A stretch of DNA of 8,905 nt from Bacillota bacterium (lineage in GTDB: Bacteria > Bacillota_A > Clostridia > Peptostreptococcales > Anaerovoracaceae): contig JAFTHD010000076.1 in NCBI GenBank assembly GCA_017457585.1, forward strand, positions 1 to 8,905, given 5' to 3'. Of this stretch, positions 1-5,856 are shown piece after piece. The notes under the pieces were generated by a model, which worked only from the letters and a program-made list of their open reading frames with translations, was not told the DNA's origin and ran no database searches. The stretch's first letter is position 1, and every line of letters starts with the position of its first letter. Made by a program: the position numbers and the translations under genes.

Positions 1-92
1 AGACGGATACAAATATTCGGACAATGTGCTAAAACCGTTTATAATATAGGCATGATAAGGCTATGAGACAGTACATTTAAGCAGTTTTTTAG
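1..92. other. Upstream intergenic DNA or end of an unidentified gene
   Basis: No gene can be supported here. Short open stretches end at stop codons near 28-30, 46-48 and 64-66 in the three forward frames. Any of them could be the last residues of a gene lying before the window, but none has a recognisable C-terminus. The DNA is AT-rich and has a T6 run at about 85-90 without a convincing GC stem before it, so I do not call a terminator. A possible second promoter for ackA is listed separately. Confidence 0.4.
18..45 (+). promoter_or_regulatory. Possible distal ackA promoter
   Basis: A perfect -10 TATAAT lies at 40-45, and a weak -35 CGGACA (4 of 6 matches to TTGACA) at 18-23 with a 16-bp spacer. 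The spacer holds AAACCGTTT (32-40), the reverse complement of a motif also found at the rpmF promoter. It is weaker than the promoter at 93-121 and may be a chance match in AT-rich DNA. Confidence 0.25.
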
Positions 93-121
93 TTGAAAAG
101 GCGTGCTGCTGCCAGTATAAT
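93..121 (+). promoter_or_regulatory. Sigma-A-type promoter for ackA
   Basis: The -35 box TTGAAA (93-98, 5 of 6 consensus) and the -10 box TATAAT (116-121, perfect) are separated by the optimal 17 bp. Transcription would start near 128, giving a leader of about 32 nt that ends in the ackA ribosome binding site. This also argues against a TTG start at 127 for ackA, because that codon would sit at the transcript's 5' end. Confidence 0.75.
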
Positions 122-159
122 TATCATTGCTACATAGTATTTATTTTAGGAGGAGACAA

Positions 160-1368
160 ATGAAGGTATTAGTAATCAATTGCGGAAGCTCATCCCTCAA
201 GTATCAGATACTCGATATGACGAATGAGAGTCTGCTTTGCAAGGGATTGGTAGAGAGAATCGGGATCGAAGGCGCTGTAATCAATCACGAGAAGATTGGA
301 GACGAGAAGGTCGTTAAAGAGACTCCTATGAAGGATCACAAGGACGCGATCAGCAACGTTATCGAAGCCCTTCTGGATCCGGAGCATGGCGTAATAAGCT
401 CAATGGACGAAATCGGCGCTGTAGGTCACAGAGTTGCACACGGCGGCGAAAAGTACGCTCAGTCCGTTCTCATCGATGATAAAGTTCTCGAGAATATCGA
501 AGAATGCATAGAACTTGCACCGCTTCACAACCCTGCAAACCTTTTGGGAATCACTGCATGTCAGGAGCTCATGCCGGGAACGCCTATGGTAGCCGTATTC
601 GATACAGCTTTCCATCAGACCATGCCACCTGAGTCGTTCATCTACGCAATTCCTTATGAGTATTACGAAAAGTACGGCGTAAGGAGATACGGATTCCACG
701 GAACTTCGCACAAGTACGTTGCTGAGAGAACGGCTGATATTCTGGATAAAAGCATTGACGACCTTAAGATCATCACATGCCACCTTGGTAACGGTGCATC
801 CGTTTCAGCAATCAAGAACGGCAGGAGCGTTTCAACTTCGATGGGATTCACACCTCTGGAAGGTCTCGTAATGGGAACGAGATCTGGTGATATCGACCCT
901 GTAATCATCGACTTTATCGCTGATAAGGAAGACCTTTCCATTCAGGAAGTAAACAGCATCCTGAACAAGAAGTCAGGCGTTCTGGGTATATCAGGAATCT
1001 CAAGCGACTTCAGAGACATCATCGAAGCTTCAGAAGAGGGCAACGAAAGAGCGATGCTGGCTCTCAAGGTGTTCGCACACAGAGTTAGATTCTACATCGG
1101 CGCATACATCGCAATGATGAACGGTGTTGACGCCATCGTATTCACAGCAGGTATCGGTGAGAACTCCATCCCTGTAAGAGACATCATCTGCGAGGATCTG
1201 GATAATCTGGGCATCAAGCTTGATGTAGTTAAGAATAAGATCAGAGGTCAGGAAGTTGTGATTTCGAGAGATGACTCCAAGGTTTCGATCCTGCTCATCC
1301 CTACAAACGAAGAGCTGATGATCGCAAGAGATACATTTAACATCGTGACAACGGGTAAGGTTAAATAA
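160..1368 (+). CDS. ackA: Acetate kinase
   Basis: This 402-residue cytosolic enzyme interconverts acetate + ATP and acetyl phosphate + ADP. In a fermenting anaerobe it mainly runs toward ATP, after phosphotransacetylase. The length is normal for the ASKHA-fold family. The N-terminal phosphate loop [10 protein letters not shown] begins at residue 7. Residues known to be catalytic or substrate-binding in the Methanosarcina thermophila enzyme are present at the same numbers: Asn7, Arg91 (GHRVAHGGE), His123, Asp148 ([10 protein letters not shown]), His180 (GFHGTSH), Arg241 (MGTRSGD) and Glu384 (PTNEE). I chose the ATG at 160 because AGGAGGAG lies at 148-155. A TTG start at 127 would add 11 unconserved residues and has no such site. 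No pta gene is in view, and the next gene, rpmF, has its own promoter. Confidence 0.97.
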   Translation: MKVLVINCGSSSLKYQILDMTNESLLCKGLVERIGIEGAVINHEKIGDEKVVKETPMKDHKDAISNVIEALLDPEHGVISSMDEIGAVGHRVAHGGEKYAQSVLIDDKVLENIEECIELAPLHNPANLLGITACQELMPGTPMVAVFDTAFHQTMPPESFIYAIPYEYYEKYGVRRYGFHGTSHKYVAERTADILDKSIDDLKIITCHLGNGASVSAIKNGRSVSTSMGFTPLEGLVMGTRSGDIDPVIIDFIADKEDLSIQEVNSILNKKSGVLGISGISSDFRDIIEASEEGNERAMLALKVFAHRVRFYIGAYIAMMNGVDAIVFTAGIGENSIPVRDIICEDLDNLGIKLDVVKNKIRGQEVVISRDDSKVSILLIPTNEELMIARDTFNIVTTGKVK

Positions 1369-1403
1369 TCTCAATTTAATTGACCAAATCCCAACAAAAA
1401 CCG

Positions 1404-1433
1404 TTGACAATGGCGGTATCATGAATGTATAAT
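1404..1433 (+). promoter_or_regulatory. Strong sigma-A-type promoter for rpmF
   Basis: Consensus -35 TTGACA (1404-1409) and consensus -10 TATAAT (1428-1433) are separated by 18 bp. Transcription should start near 1440, giving a leader of about 77 nt before rpmF. Two perfect hexamers fit a highly expressed ribosomal protein gene. An 8-bp inverted repeat flanks the promoter: AAACCGTT (1398-1405, touching the -35) and AACGGTTT (1451-1458). Confidence 0.85.
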
Positions 1434-1445
1434 TCAATAGTTGCT

Positions 1446-1460
1446 ATGGAAACGGTTTAA
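1446..1460 (+). promoter_or_regulatory. cre-like operator candidate (CcpA/LacI type)
   Basis: The 15-mer matches the Bacillota catabolite-response consensus WTGNAANCGNWNNCW at every position but one: the fourteenth base is A instead of C. It lies just downstream of the predicted rpmF transcription start, where bound repressor would act as a roadblock. No CcpA gene is visible in the window, so the assignment rests on motif match alone. Confidence 0.35.
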
Positions 1461-1477
1461 TCACGAACTGTCGTGAT
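1460..1477 (+). promoter_or_regulatory. Perfect 7-bp palindrome/hairpin in the rpmF leader
   Basis: ATCACGA (1460-1466), a 4-nt ACTG spacer, then TCGTGAT (1471-1477). In RNA this would form a stable stem with a tetraloop about 25 nt before the ribosome binding site. In DNA it has the form of an operator for a dimeric regulator. There is no U-tract after it, so it is not a terminator. It does not clearly match the Zur or FapR operators as I know them. Confidence 0.45.
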
Positions 1478-1516
1478 GATATAAATCCAGAGAATAATGC
1501 AAGGAGGTGTAGAAAC

Positions 1517-1690
1517 ATGGCAGTACCTAAGAGAAAAACATCGAAGGCTAAGAGAGATCAGAGAAGATCACCTAATATGAAGAAGGCTGCACCTGGACTT
1601 TCAATTTGTCCTCAGTGCCACGAGCCTAAGCTTCCACATAGAGTTTGCCCGAACTGTAACTACTATGACGGTAAGGACGTACTCGCATAA
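1517..1690 (+). CDS. rpmF: 50S ribosomal protein L32 (bL32)
   Basis: This 57-residue protein is a component of the large ribosomal subunit. It begins [18 protein letters not shown], the classic basic L32 N-terminus, and carries a zinc ribbon with CPQC (Cys31, Cys34) and CPNC (Cys44, Cys47). It is therefore the zinc-binding C+ form, not the cysteine-less paralogue some bacteria make under zinc starvation. The ribosome binding site AAGGAGGTG (1501-1509) is nearly a full complement of the 16S 3' end, with 7-nt spacing. The gene has its own promoter and terminator, so it is probably monocistronic. The yceD/DUF177 gene that often precedes rpmF, and the plsX/fapR genes that often follow it in Bacillota, are not here. 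Confidence 0.96.
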   Translation: MAVPKRKTSKAKRDQRRSPNMKKAAPGLSICPQCHEPKLPHRVCPNCNYYDGKDVLA

Positions 1691-1720
1691 TTAGGAAACG
1701 AAGAATTGAGACGATGAAAC

Positions 1721-1749
1721 AAAAGGGATGCCGCGCGTGTCCCTTTTTT
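1721..1749 (+). terminator. Intrinsic terminator of rpmF
   Basis: AAAAGGGA (1721-1728) pairs with TCCCTTTT (1740-1747) around an 11-nt loop whose first bases can extend the stem by wobble pairs. The 3' side continues as a T6 run (1744-1749). It starts 31 nt after the rpmF stop codon. On the minus strand the same stem is followed by TTTTGTTTC, so it may also stop read-through from the convergent asd gene. Confidence 0.85.
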
Positions 1750-1768
1750 CGTTGTGCGGTTCGTTGAG

Positions 1769-1858
1769 CATAGCATGATAAACTGCCATTGTTTGAGGAC
1801 TGGTATAATAGGCCGTCATCATCTGCGGCATGACACAATAGGCCTTCATCATCTGCGG
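1769..1858. repeat. Three tandem 30-bp repeats
   Basis: The units are 1769-1798, 1799-1828 and 1829-1858. The last two share 24 of 30 bases, with a core of 21 identical bases out of 22 (1807-1828 and 1837-1858). The first unit is diverged, matching the last at about 17 of 30. Because the unit is a multiple of three, a minus-strand frame reads three related decapeptides: PQMMKAYCVM, PQMMTAYYTS and PQTMAVYHAM. The open frame around them (1942 down to 1691) has no ribosome binding site before its ATG and runs through the rpmF terminator, so I do not annotate a gene. Confidence 0.7.
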
Positions 1859-1894
1859 ACTATACCCCCCAAAAAAAGTTGTTCGGAAAACAGT

Positions 1895-1948
1895 AAACCC
1901 ATGAACGCCAGTTAGGAGGCATGTTGCCGTAAGCCGGTTCATGGGTTT
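1895..1948 (-). terminator. Long stem-loop after asd, probable weak bidirectional terminator
   Basis: A perfect 12-bp inverted repeat pairs AAACCCATGAAC (1895-1906) with GTTCATGGGTTT (1937-1948). The 30-nt loop contains a smaller hairpin, GGCA-TGT-TGCC (1918-1928). Reading with asd, the structure starts 36 nt after the stop codon and is followed by ACTGTTTTCC, a poor U-tract. On the + strand it is followed by GATTTCG. Position favours asd termination, but the large loop and interrupted T-run are atypical. Confidence 0.5.
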
Positions 1949-1984
1949 GATTTCGTGATTTATTAAGAAGCGATTGACGTCCCA

Positions 1985-2992
1985 TCAGTCAGGGAGTTTC
2001 TCGAGCAGCTTCTCTGCGATCTGAACTGCGTTAGTAGCAGCGCCCTTTCTGATGTTATCAGCTACACACCAGAGGTTGATGCCGTTTTCTACCGAGAAGT
2101 CTCTTCTGATTCTGCCAACGTATACAGGGTCAGTTCCGGCTGCATTGATGGCCAGAGGATATACATTGTTCTCAACATCGTCCTGAACGACCAGGCCAGG
2201 CGTGTTCCTGAAGAGCTCGATGATGTCTTCCAGTTCGAACGGCTGCTTCAGCTCGATGTTGATGGATTCGCTGTGTCCGTAGAATACAGGAACTCTTGCA
2301 GTCGTTGCAGTAACCTTGATGTCATCATCGTGGAGAATCTTGTGCGTCTCGTTAATCATCTTCATCTCTTCCTTCGTATATCCGTTCTCGAGGAACACGT
2401 CGATGTGAGGAAGGATGTTGTTGGCGATTGGGTGTGCATATGCTTCCAGCGGAGCGTCCTTGCCCTCAAGACCGTTTGCCAGGTCGTGGATGCCCTTGAT
2501 TCCGGAGCCTGCTACTGCCTGATAAGTGGAGTATACGACTCTCTTGATACCGTACTTGTCCTGAAGCGGTTTGAGGGGTACCATGGCCTGTATTGTTGAG
2601 CAGTTCGGGTTGGCGATGATGCCGTGGTTCCAGTCGATGTCCTCAGGGTTCACTTCAGGAACTACGAGAGGAACGTCATCGTACATTCTCCACTGGCTGC
2701 TGTTATCAACGACAACGCATCCGTGCTCCGCTGCGATAGGTGCGAACTTAGCGCTGGTGCTACCGCCTGCTGAGAAGAGCGCGATGTCGATGGGTTTATC
2801 GAATGAATGCTCGGTAAGCTCTTCTACAACATATTCTTTACCCTTGAATGTCAGTGTCTTGCCGGCGGACTTGGCTGAAGCCATCAGGTAGATGTTCTCA
2901 AAAGGGAAATCTCTTTCTGCGAGAACCTTGAGGAATGTTGAGCCAACAACTCCCGTTGCGCCAACTACTGCAATGTTAGGTTTTCTTTTCAT
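1985..2992 (-). CDS. asd: Aspartate-semialdehyde dehydrogenase
   Basis: This 335-residue cytosolic enzyme reduces 4-aspartyl phosphate to aspartate 4-semialdehyde with NADPH. That is the branch point to diaminopimelate/lysine (and so peptidoglycan), threonine and methionine. The nucleotide-binding glycine loop GATGVVGS is at residues 11-18. The catalytic cysteine is Cys131 in NPNCST. Family motifs NETHKI (214-219), RVPVFYGHSES with the likely catalytic His240, and GRIRRD (293-298) follow. The length is typical of the short bacterial class. The ATG has AGGAGG (plus-strand 3001-3006) with an 8-nt gap. It stands alone, convergent to rpmF and divergent from ftsK, not in an operon with dapA or lysC. 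The leader is only about 30 nt, so no lysine riboswitch fits. Confidence 0.97.
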   Translation of the reverse strand: MKRKPNIAVVGATGVVGSTFLKVLAERDFPFENIYLMASAKSAGKTLTFKGKEYVVEELTEHSFDKPIDIALFSAGGSTSAKFAPIAAEHGCVVVDNSSQWRMYDDVPLVVPEVNPEDIDWNHGIIANPNCSTIQAMVPLKPLQDKYGIKRVVYSTYQAVAGSGIKGIHDLANGLEGKDAPLEAYAHPIANNILPHIDVFLENGYTKEEMKMINETHKILHDDDIKVTATTARVPVFYGHSESINIELKQPFELEDIIELFRNTPGLVVQDDVENNVYPLAINAAGTDPVYVGRIRRDFSVENGINLWCVADNIRKGAATNAVQIAEKLLEKLPD

Positions 2993-3028
2993 TTTGCTTA
3001 CCTCCTTATAGAAATTACTTTAGATTTG

Positions 3029-3058
3029 ATTATACAACCCGGCATGCTTATTTGTAAA
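3029..3058 (-). promoter_or_regulatory. Sigma-A-type promoter for asd
   Basis: Read on the minus strand, the -35 TTTACA (plus 3053-3058, 5 of 6 matches) and the -10 TATAAT (plus 3029-3034, perfect) are 18 bp apart. Transcription would start near 3022, leaving about 30 nt before the ATG, just enough for the ribosome binding site. Confidence 0.75.
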
Positions 3059-3063
3059 GAGCA

Positions 3064-3091
3064 TATATGAATAATAAATCATAATCATATA
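3064..3091. promoter_or_regulatory. Inverted repeat between the asd and ftsK promoters
   Basis: TATATGA (3064-3070) and TCATATA (3085-3091) are perfect inverted arms with centres 21 bp apart, two helical turns. The site sits just upstream of the asd -35 and next to where the ftsK -35 would lie, so one dimeric protein could affect both. The region is very AT-rich, and a chance match is quite possible. Confidence 0.25.
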
Positions 3092-3109
3092 CCCTTTAAC
3101 CACTATATA

Positions 3110-3118
3110 TGGTATAAT
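3110..3118 (+). promoter_or_regulatory. Extended -10 promoter for the ftsK operon
   Basis: TGGTATAAT fits the extended -10 consensus TGNTATAAT. No good -35 hexamer lies 16-18 bp upstream, as is usual for extended -10 promoters. The predicted start near 3125 gives a leader of about 29 nt. It is the only evident promoter for the four-gene ftsK-rimO-pgsA-cinA run. Confidence 0.6.
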
Positions 3119-3153
3119 CTATTACGTATGAAACCAAATAGGAAGGAGTATCT

Positions 3154-5856
3154 ATGGCTAATCGCAAATCATCAAATAGTGCTTCAAAAAATAAATCAAA
3201 AAAGCAGAATAAATCTCAGGAAAAGAAGTCCCGGAGACGCAGTCAGGCTGAGCCTGTAATCGACGAAGAAAGACAGGCGAGAGGTAAGCGTATAAAGGAC
3301 GAAATCATTGCAGTCATCGTAATGGCTGTCGGCGTATTTCTCATCGTTGCATTTCAGACGAACGCAGGCGGCGAGGCAGGAAGGATTCTCGGCGATGTGT
3401 TCAAGGGAATCTTCGGATTTACCGCCTACCTTCTGCCGTATTACTTTATCCTCGGAGGGATACTCATCTTCGCAAAGAAGATGATACACATCGGTCCGAA
3501 GGCGGTCATCCTTTCTGCAATCATCTATCTCATGCTCGCCATCGTAAACGCAGGCAGATTTATCGACCCTACGAACATCGACCTTAGCGGCAGCATGGCG
3601 TCAGTTCACTACAATAACGGCATCGTTTTGGACGACGGCGGTGTATTCGGCATGATGGTGGGAGGTCTCATCGTCAGGTATCTTGGGAAGGCCGGCCTTT
3701 ACATTCTGGCATTCGTCGTACTTTTCATCTGTCTGCTTCTCGTTCTGGATACGCCTGTTTCGAGGATGTTTGAGAATGCAAAGGCAAAGAAGGCGCAGGT
3801 TGCAGATCACATGGCAGAACGCAGTGCAGAGCGGGCGAGAGTAAGAGAGGAGCTGAGAGCCCAGGAGGAAGCCGCAAAGGCGGAGGAGGCTGCCAGGCTC
3901 AGAGAAGAGGAAAAGGCGAGACAGGACAGGTTCATGGAGAACGCTGGCTACGGAGCATCCGGCGTGAGCCGGGGCATGAGTTCCTTTGATGACAGCTACG
4001 GCGTTACCAGGGACAGCGCAAGGTACTATGAGCCTTACGAGGAGACGGAGAACCTTTCGAAGAAGAAGAGAGGCATCATCGACCTGATAAAGGGTGAGTA
4101 CAACAAGGAAGATACCTTGCCGGGCGAAGGCGGCGGCCTTTTCGCAGAGTATGAGGACGGATATGAACCGAAGCCTGTGAATACGGAAGACCCTTATGAG
4201 CTGGGCGAGGGCAGCTACTGGAATTCGGGAAACGATGACGACCTTCAGATCGACGAGTCCAACAGCGGCAAGAATAAGACGAAGAAGAAGTCCAAAGGCA
4301 AGAATGCAAAGGAGTCCGAGCCGGCCCTTACAAACAGGGAGGCTGCCGAGAGCATGCTCACGGAAGACGAGATCAATCAGACTAAGGTCATCGAGTACAA
4401 TTTTCCTCCCGTTTCCCTCTTGAAGGAGAATAAGCAGAGGAGCGTCAGGGGCGACAGCGGTGCAGAGCTTAGAAGAAAGGCGCAGAAGCTGGAGGACGTT
4501 TTGCACAGTTTCAACATCGACGCAGACGTTGTAAACGTCACTCAGGGGCCTACCGTTACGAGGTATGAGGTTCACCCGAACAGCGGCGTTAAGGTGAAGG
4601 GAATCAAGAGCCTGGCTGACGATATTGCCCTCAACATGGAGGCGAAGAGCATAAGAATAGAGGCGCCGATTCCGGGAAAGCCGGCAGTGGGCATTGAGAT
4701 CGAGAACGACAAGATCAACATGGTTACCGTCAGGGAGATTATAGACTCTGAGACTTTCAAAAAAGAAAAGTCAAAGATCACCTTCGCCGTCGGGAAAGAC
4801 ATAAGCGGAAACGAGATCGTGGCGGACCTTAAGTCCATGCCGCATCTGCTCATAGCCGGTTCAACGGGTTCCGGTAAGAGCGTATGCATTAACAGCATCA
4901 TAACCAGTTTCCTGTACAAGGCAAGGCCTGACGAGGTGAAGCTGGTTCTCGTCGATCCGAAGGTTGTGGAACTTGCTAATTACAACGGAATACCGCATCT
5001 TCTCATCCCTGTAGTGACGGATCCTGCAAAGGCTGCTGCGGCGCTCAACTGGGCGGTTGCTGAGATGGACGACAGGTACAGGAAGTTCGCAGAGGAAGGC
5101 GCAAGGGAACTTTCCAGCTTCAACGACCACATGAGGATGGAGGGCAGAGACGAGGAGGTCATGCCGCAGGTAGTAATCATTATAGACGAGCTGGCAGACC
5201 TGATGATAACGGCGCCGTCGCAGGTGGAAGACTCTATCTGCAGACTGGCACAGAAGGCGAGAGCTGCAGGAATGCACCTGATCGTTGCTACCCAGAGGCC
5301 TTCCGTAGACGTCATCACCGGTGTTATCAAGGCGAACATCCCTTCGAGAATCGCCTTTGCAGTATCTTCGCAGGTTGACTCAAGGACCATACTCGACATG
5401 GCAGGCGCTGAGAAACTGGTAGGAAAGGGCGACATGCTCTTCAATCCTTTGGGAACGGGCAAACCTGTGAGAGTTCAGGGTACTTTCATAAGCGATCAGG
5501 AAGTAAACGACGTAATAGAATTCGTGAAATCCCAGGCAGAGGAAGAGCCGGAATACGCGGAGAGTGTAATCGACAGAATAGAGCGAGCAAACGCTCCTGC
5601 CGTTCAGAACGAGGAAAAATCCCCTGAGGATGAGCTGCTCCCGGAAGCCATAGAACTGGTGGTTCAGGCACAGCAGGCTTCGGTCAGCATGCTCCAGAGA
5701 AGGTTCAGAATCGGATACAACAGGGCTGCAAGAATCGTGGACATGATGGAAGAGCGTCAGATCGTTGGCCCGCAGGACGGAAGCCGTCCAAGACAGGTGC
5801 TCATAACGGAGGAGGACCTGATGGAAATGCGTGAAGAGACGGAGGCTCTTGAGTAG
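3154..5856 (+). CDS. ftsK: DNA translocase FtsK/SpoIIIE
   Basis: This 900-residue membrane-anchored hexameric ATPase pumps chromosomal DNA through the closing septum (FtsK) or into the forespore (SpoIIIE). A Lys/Arg/Ser-rich N-terminus (1-50) is followed by about four membrane segments (roughly 51-68, 88-108, 116-134 and 165-199). Next comes a charged linker (about 205-410) rich in Ala/Glu/Arg and Asp/Glu/Lys that looks partly coiled-coil and partly disordered. The motor domain (about 415-790) has Walker A GSTGSGKS (569-576), DPKVVEL (601-607) and Walker B VVIIIDELADL (673-683), then ATQRPSVDVITG. The C-terminal winged-helix gamma domain (about 828-884), which reads DNA orientation, ends near SRPRQVL. 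The ribosome binding site is GGAAGGAG (3141-3148). FtsK and SpoIIIE cannot be told apart from this sequence. It is the first gene of its operon. Confidence 0.95.
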   Translation: MANRKSSNSASKNKSKKQNKSQEKKSRRRSQAEPVIDEERQARGKRIKDEIIAVIVMAVGVFLIVAFQTNAGGEAGRILGDVFKGIFGFTAYLLPYYFILGGILIFAKKMIHIGPKAVILSAIIYLMLAIVNAGRFIDPTNIDLSGSMASVHYNNGIVLDDGGVFGMMVGGLIVRYLGKAGLYILAFVVLFICLLLVLDTPVSRMFENAKAKKAQVADHMAERSAERARVREELRAQEEAAKAEEAARLREEEKARQDRFMENAGYGASGVSRGMSSFDDSYGVTRDSARYYEPYEETENLSKKKRGIIDLIKGEYNKEDTLPGEGGGLFAEYEDGYEPKPVNTEDPYELGEGSYWNSGNDDDLQIDESNSGKNKTKKKSKGKNAKESEPALTNREAAESMLTEDEINQTKVIEYNFPPVSLLKENKQRSVRGDSGAELRRKAQKLEDVLHSFNIDADVVNVTQGPTVTRYEVHPNSGVKVKGIKSLADDIALNMEAKSIRIEAPIPGKPAVGIEIENDKINMVTVREIIDSETFKKEKSKITFAVGKDISGNEIVADLKSMPHLLIAGSTGSGKSVCINSIITSFLYKARPDEVKLVLVDPKVVELANYNGIPHLLIPVVTDPAKAAAALNWAVAEMDDRYRKFAEEGARELSSFNDHMRMEGRDEEVMPQVVIIIDELADLMITAPSQVEDSICRLAQKARAAGMHLIVATQRPSVDVITGVIKANIPSRIAFAVSSQVDSRTILDMAGAEKLVGKGDMLFNPLGTGKPVRVQGTFISDQEVNDVIEFVKSQAEEEPEYAESVIDRIERANAPAVQNEEKSPEDELLPEAIELVVQAQQASVSMLQRRFRIGYNRAARIVDMMEERQIVGPQDGSRPRQVLITEEDLMEMREETEALE

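Larger units (their letters stand above)
1750..1984. other. Gene-free region between convergent rpmF and asd
   Basis: This 235-bp stretch between the rpmF terminator and the end of asd contains no supportable protein gene. It holds the three 30-bp repeats, a C6A7 homopolymer tract (1865-1877), a long hairpin (1895-1948) and an isolated extended -10 motif (TGGTATAAT, 1801-1809, + strand). It could be simply a degenerate convergent spacer, or it could encode a small RNA. Confidence 0.6.

Noticed and set aside
40..92. Terminator of an upstream gene at the T6 run near 85-90
   Set aside because: No stable GC-containing inverted repeat precedes the T-run.
127..159. TTG start extending AckA by 11 residues
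   Set aside because: The strong AGGAGGAG at 148-155 and the conserved family N-terminus [12 protein letters not shown] point to the ATG at 160. The predicted transcript starts at about 128.
1691..1942. 83-codon minus-strand open frame containing the decapeptide repeats, as a gene
   Set aside because: There is no ribosome binding site before the ATG at 1942. The start lies inside the hairpin stem, the frame runs back through the rpmF terminator, and the product has no recognisable family. It is kept only as a repeat finding.
2993..3028. Lysine riboswitch or attenuator before asd
   Set aside because: The promoter at 3029-3058 leaves a leader of only about 30 nt, too short for such an element.
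3601..4575. 324-codon minus-strand open frame opposite ftsK
   Set aside because: It lies wholly inside the clear ftsK gene, has no family features, and is explained by the codon bias of the opposite strand.
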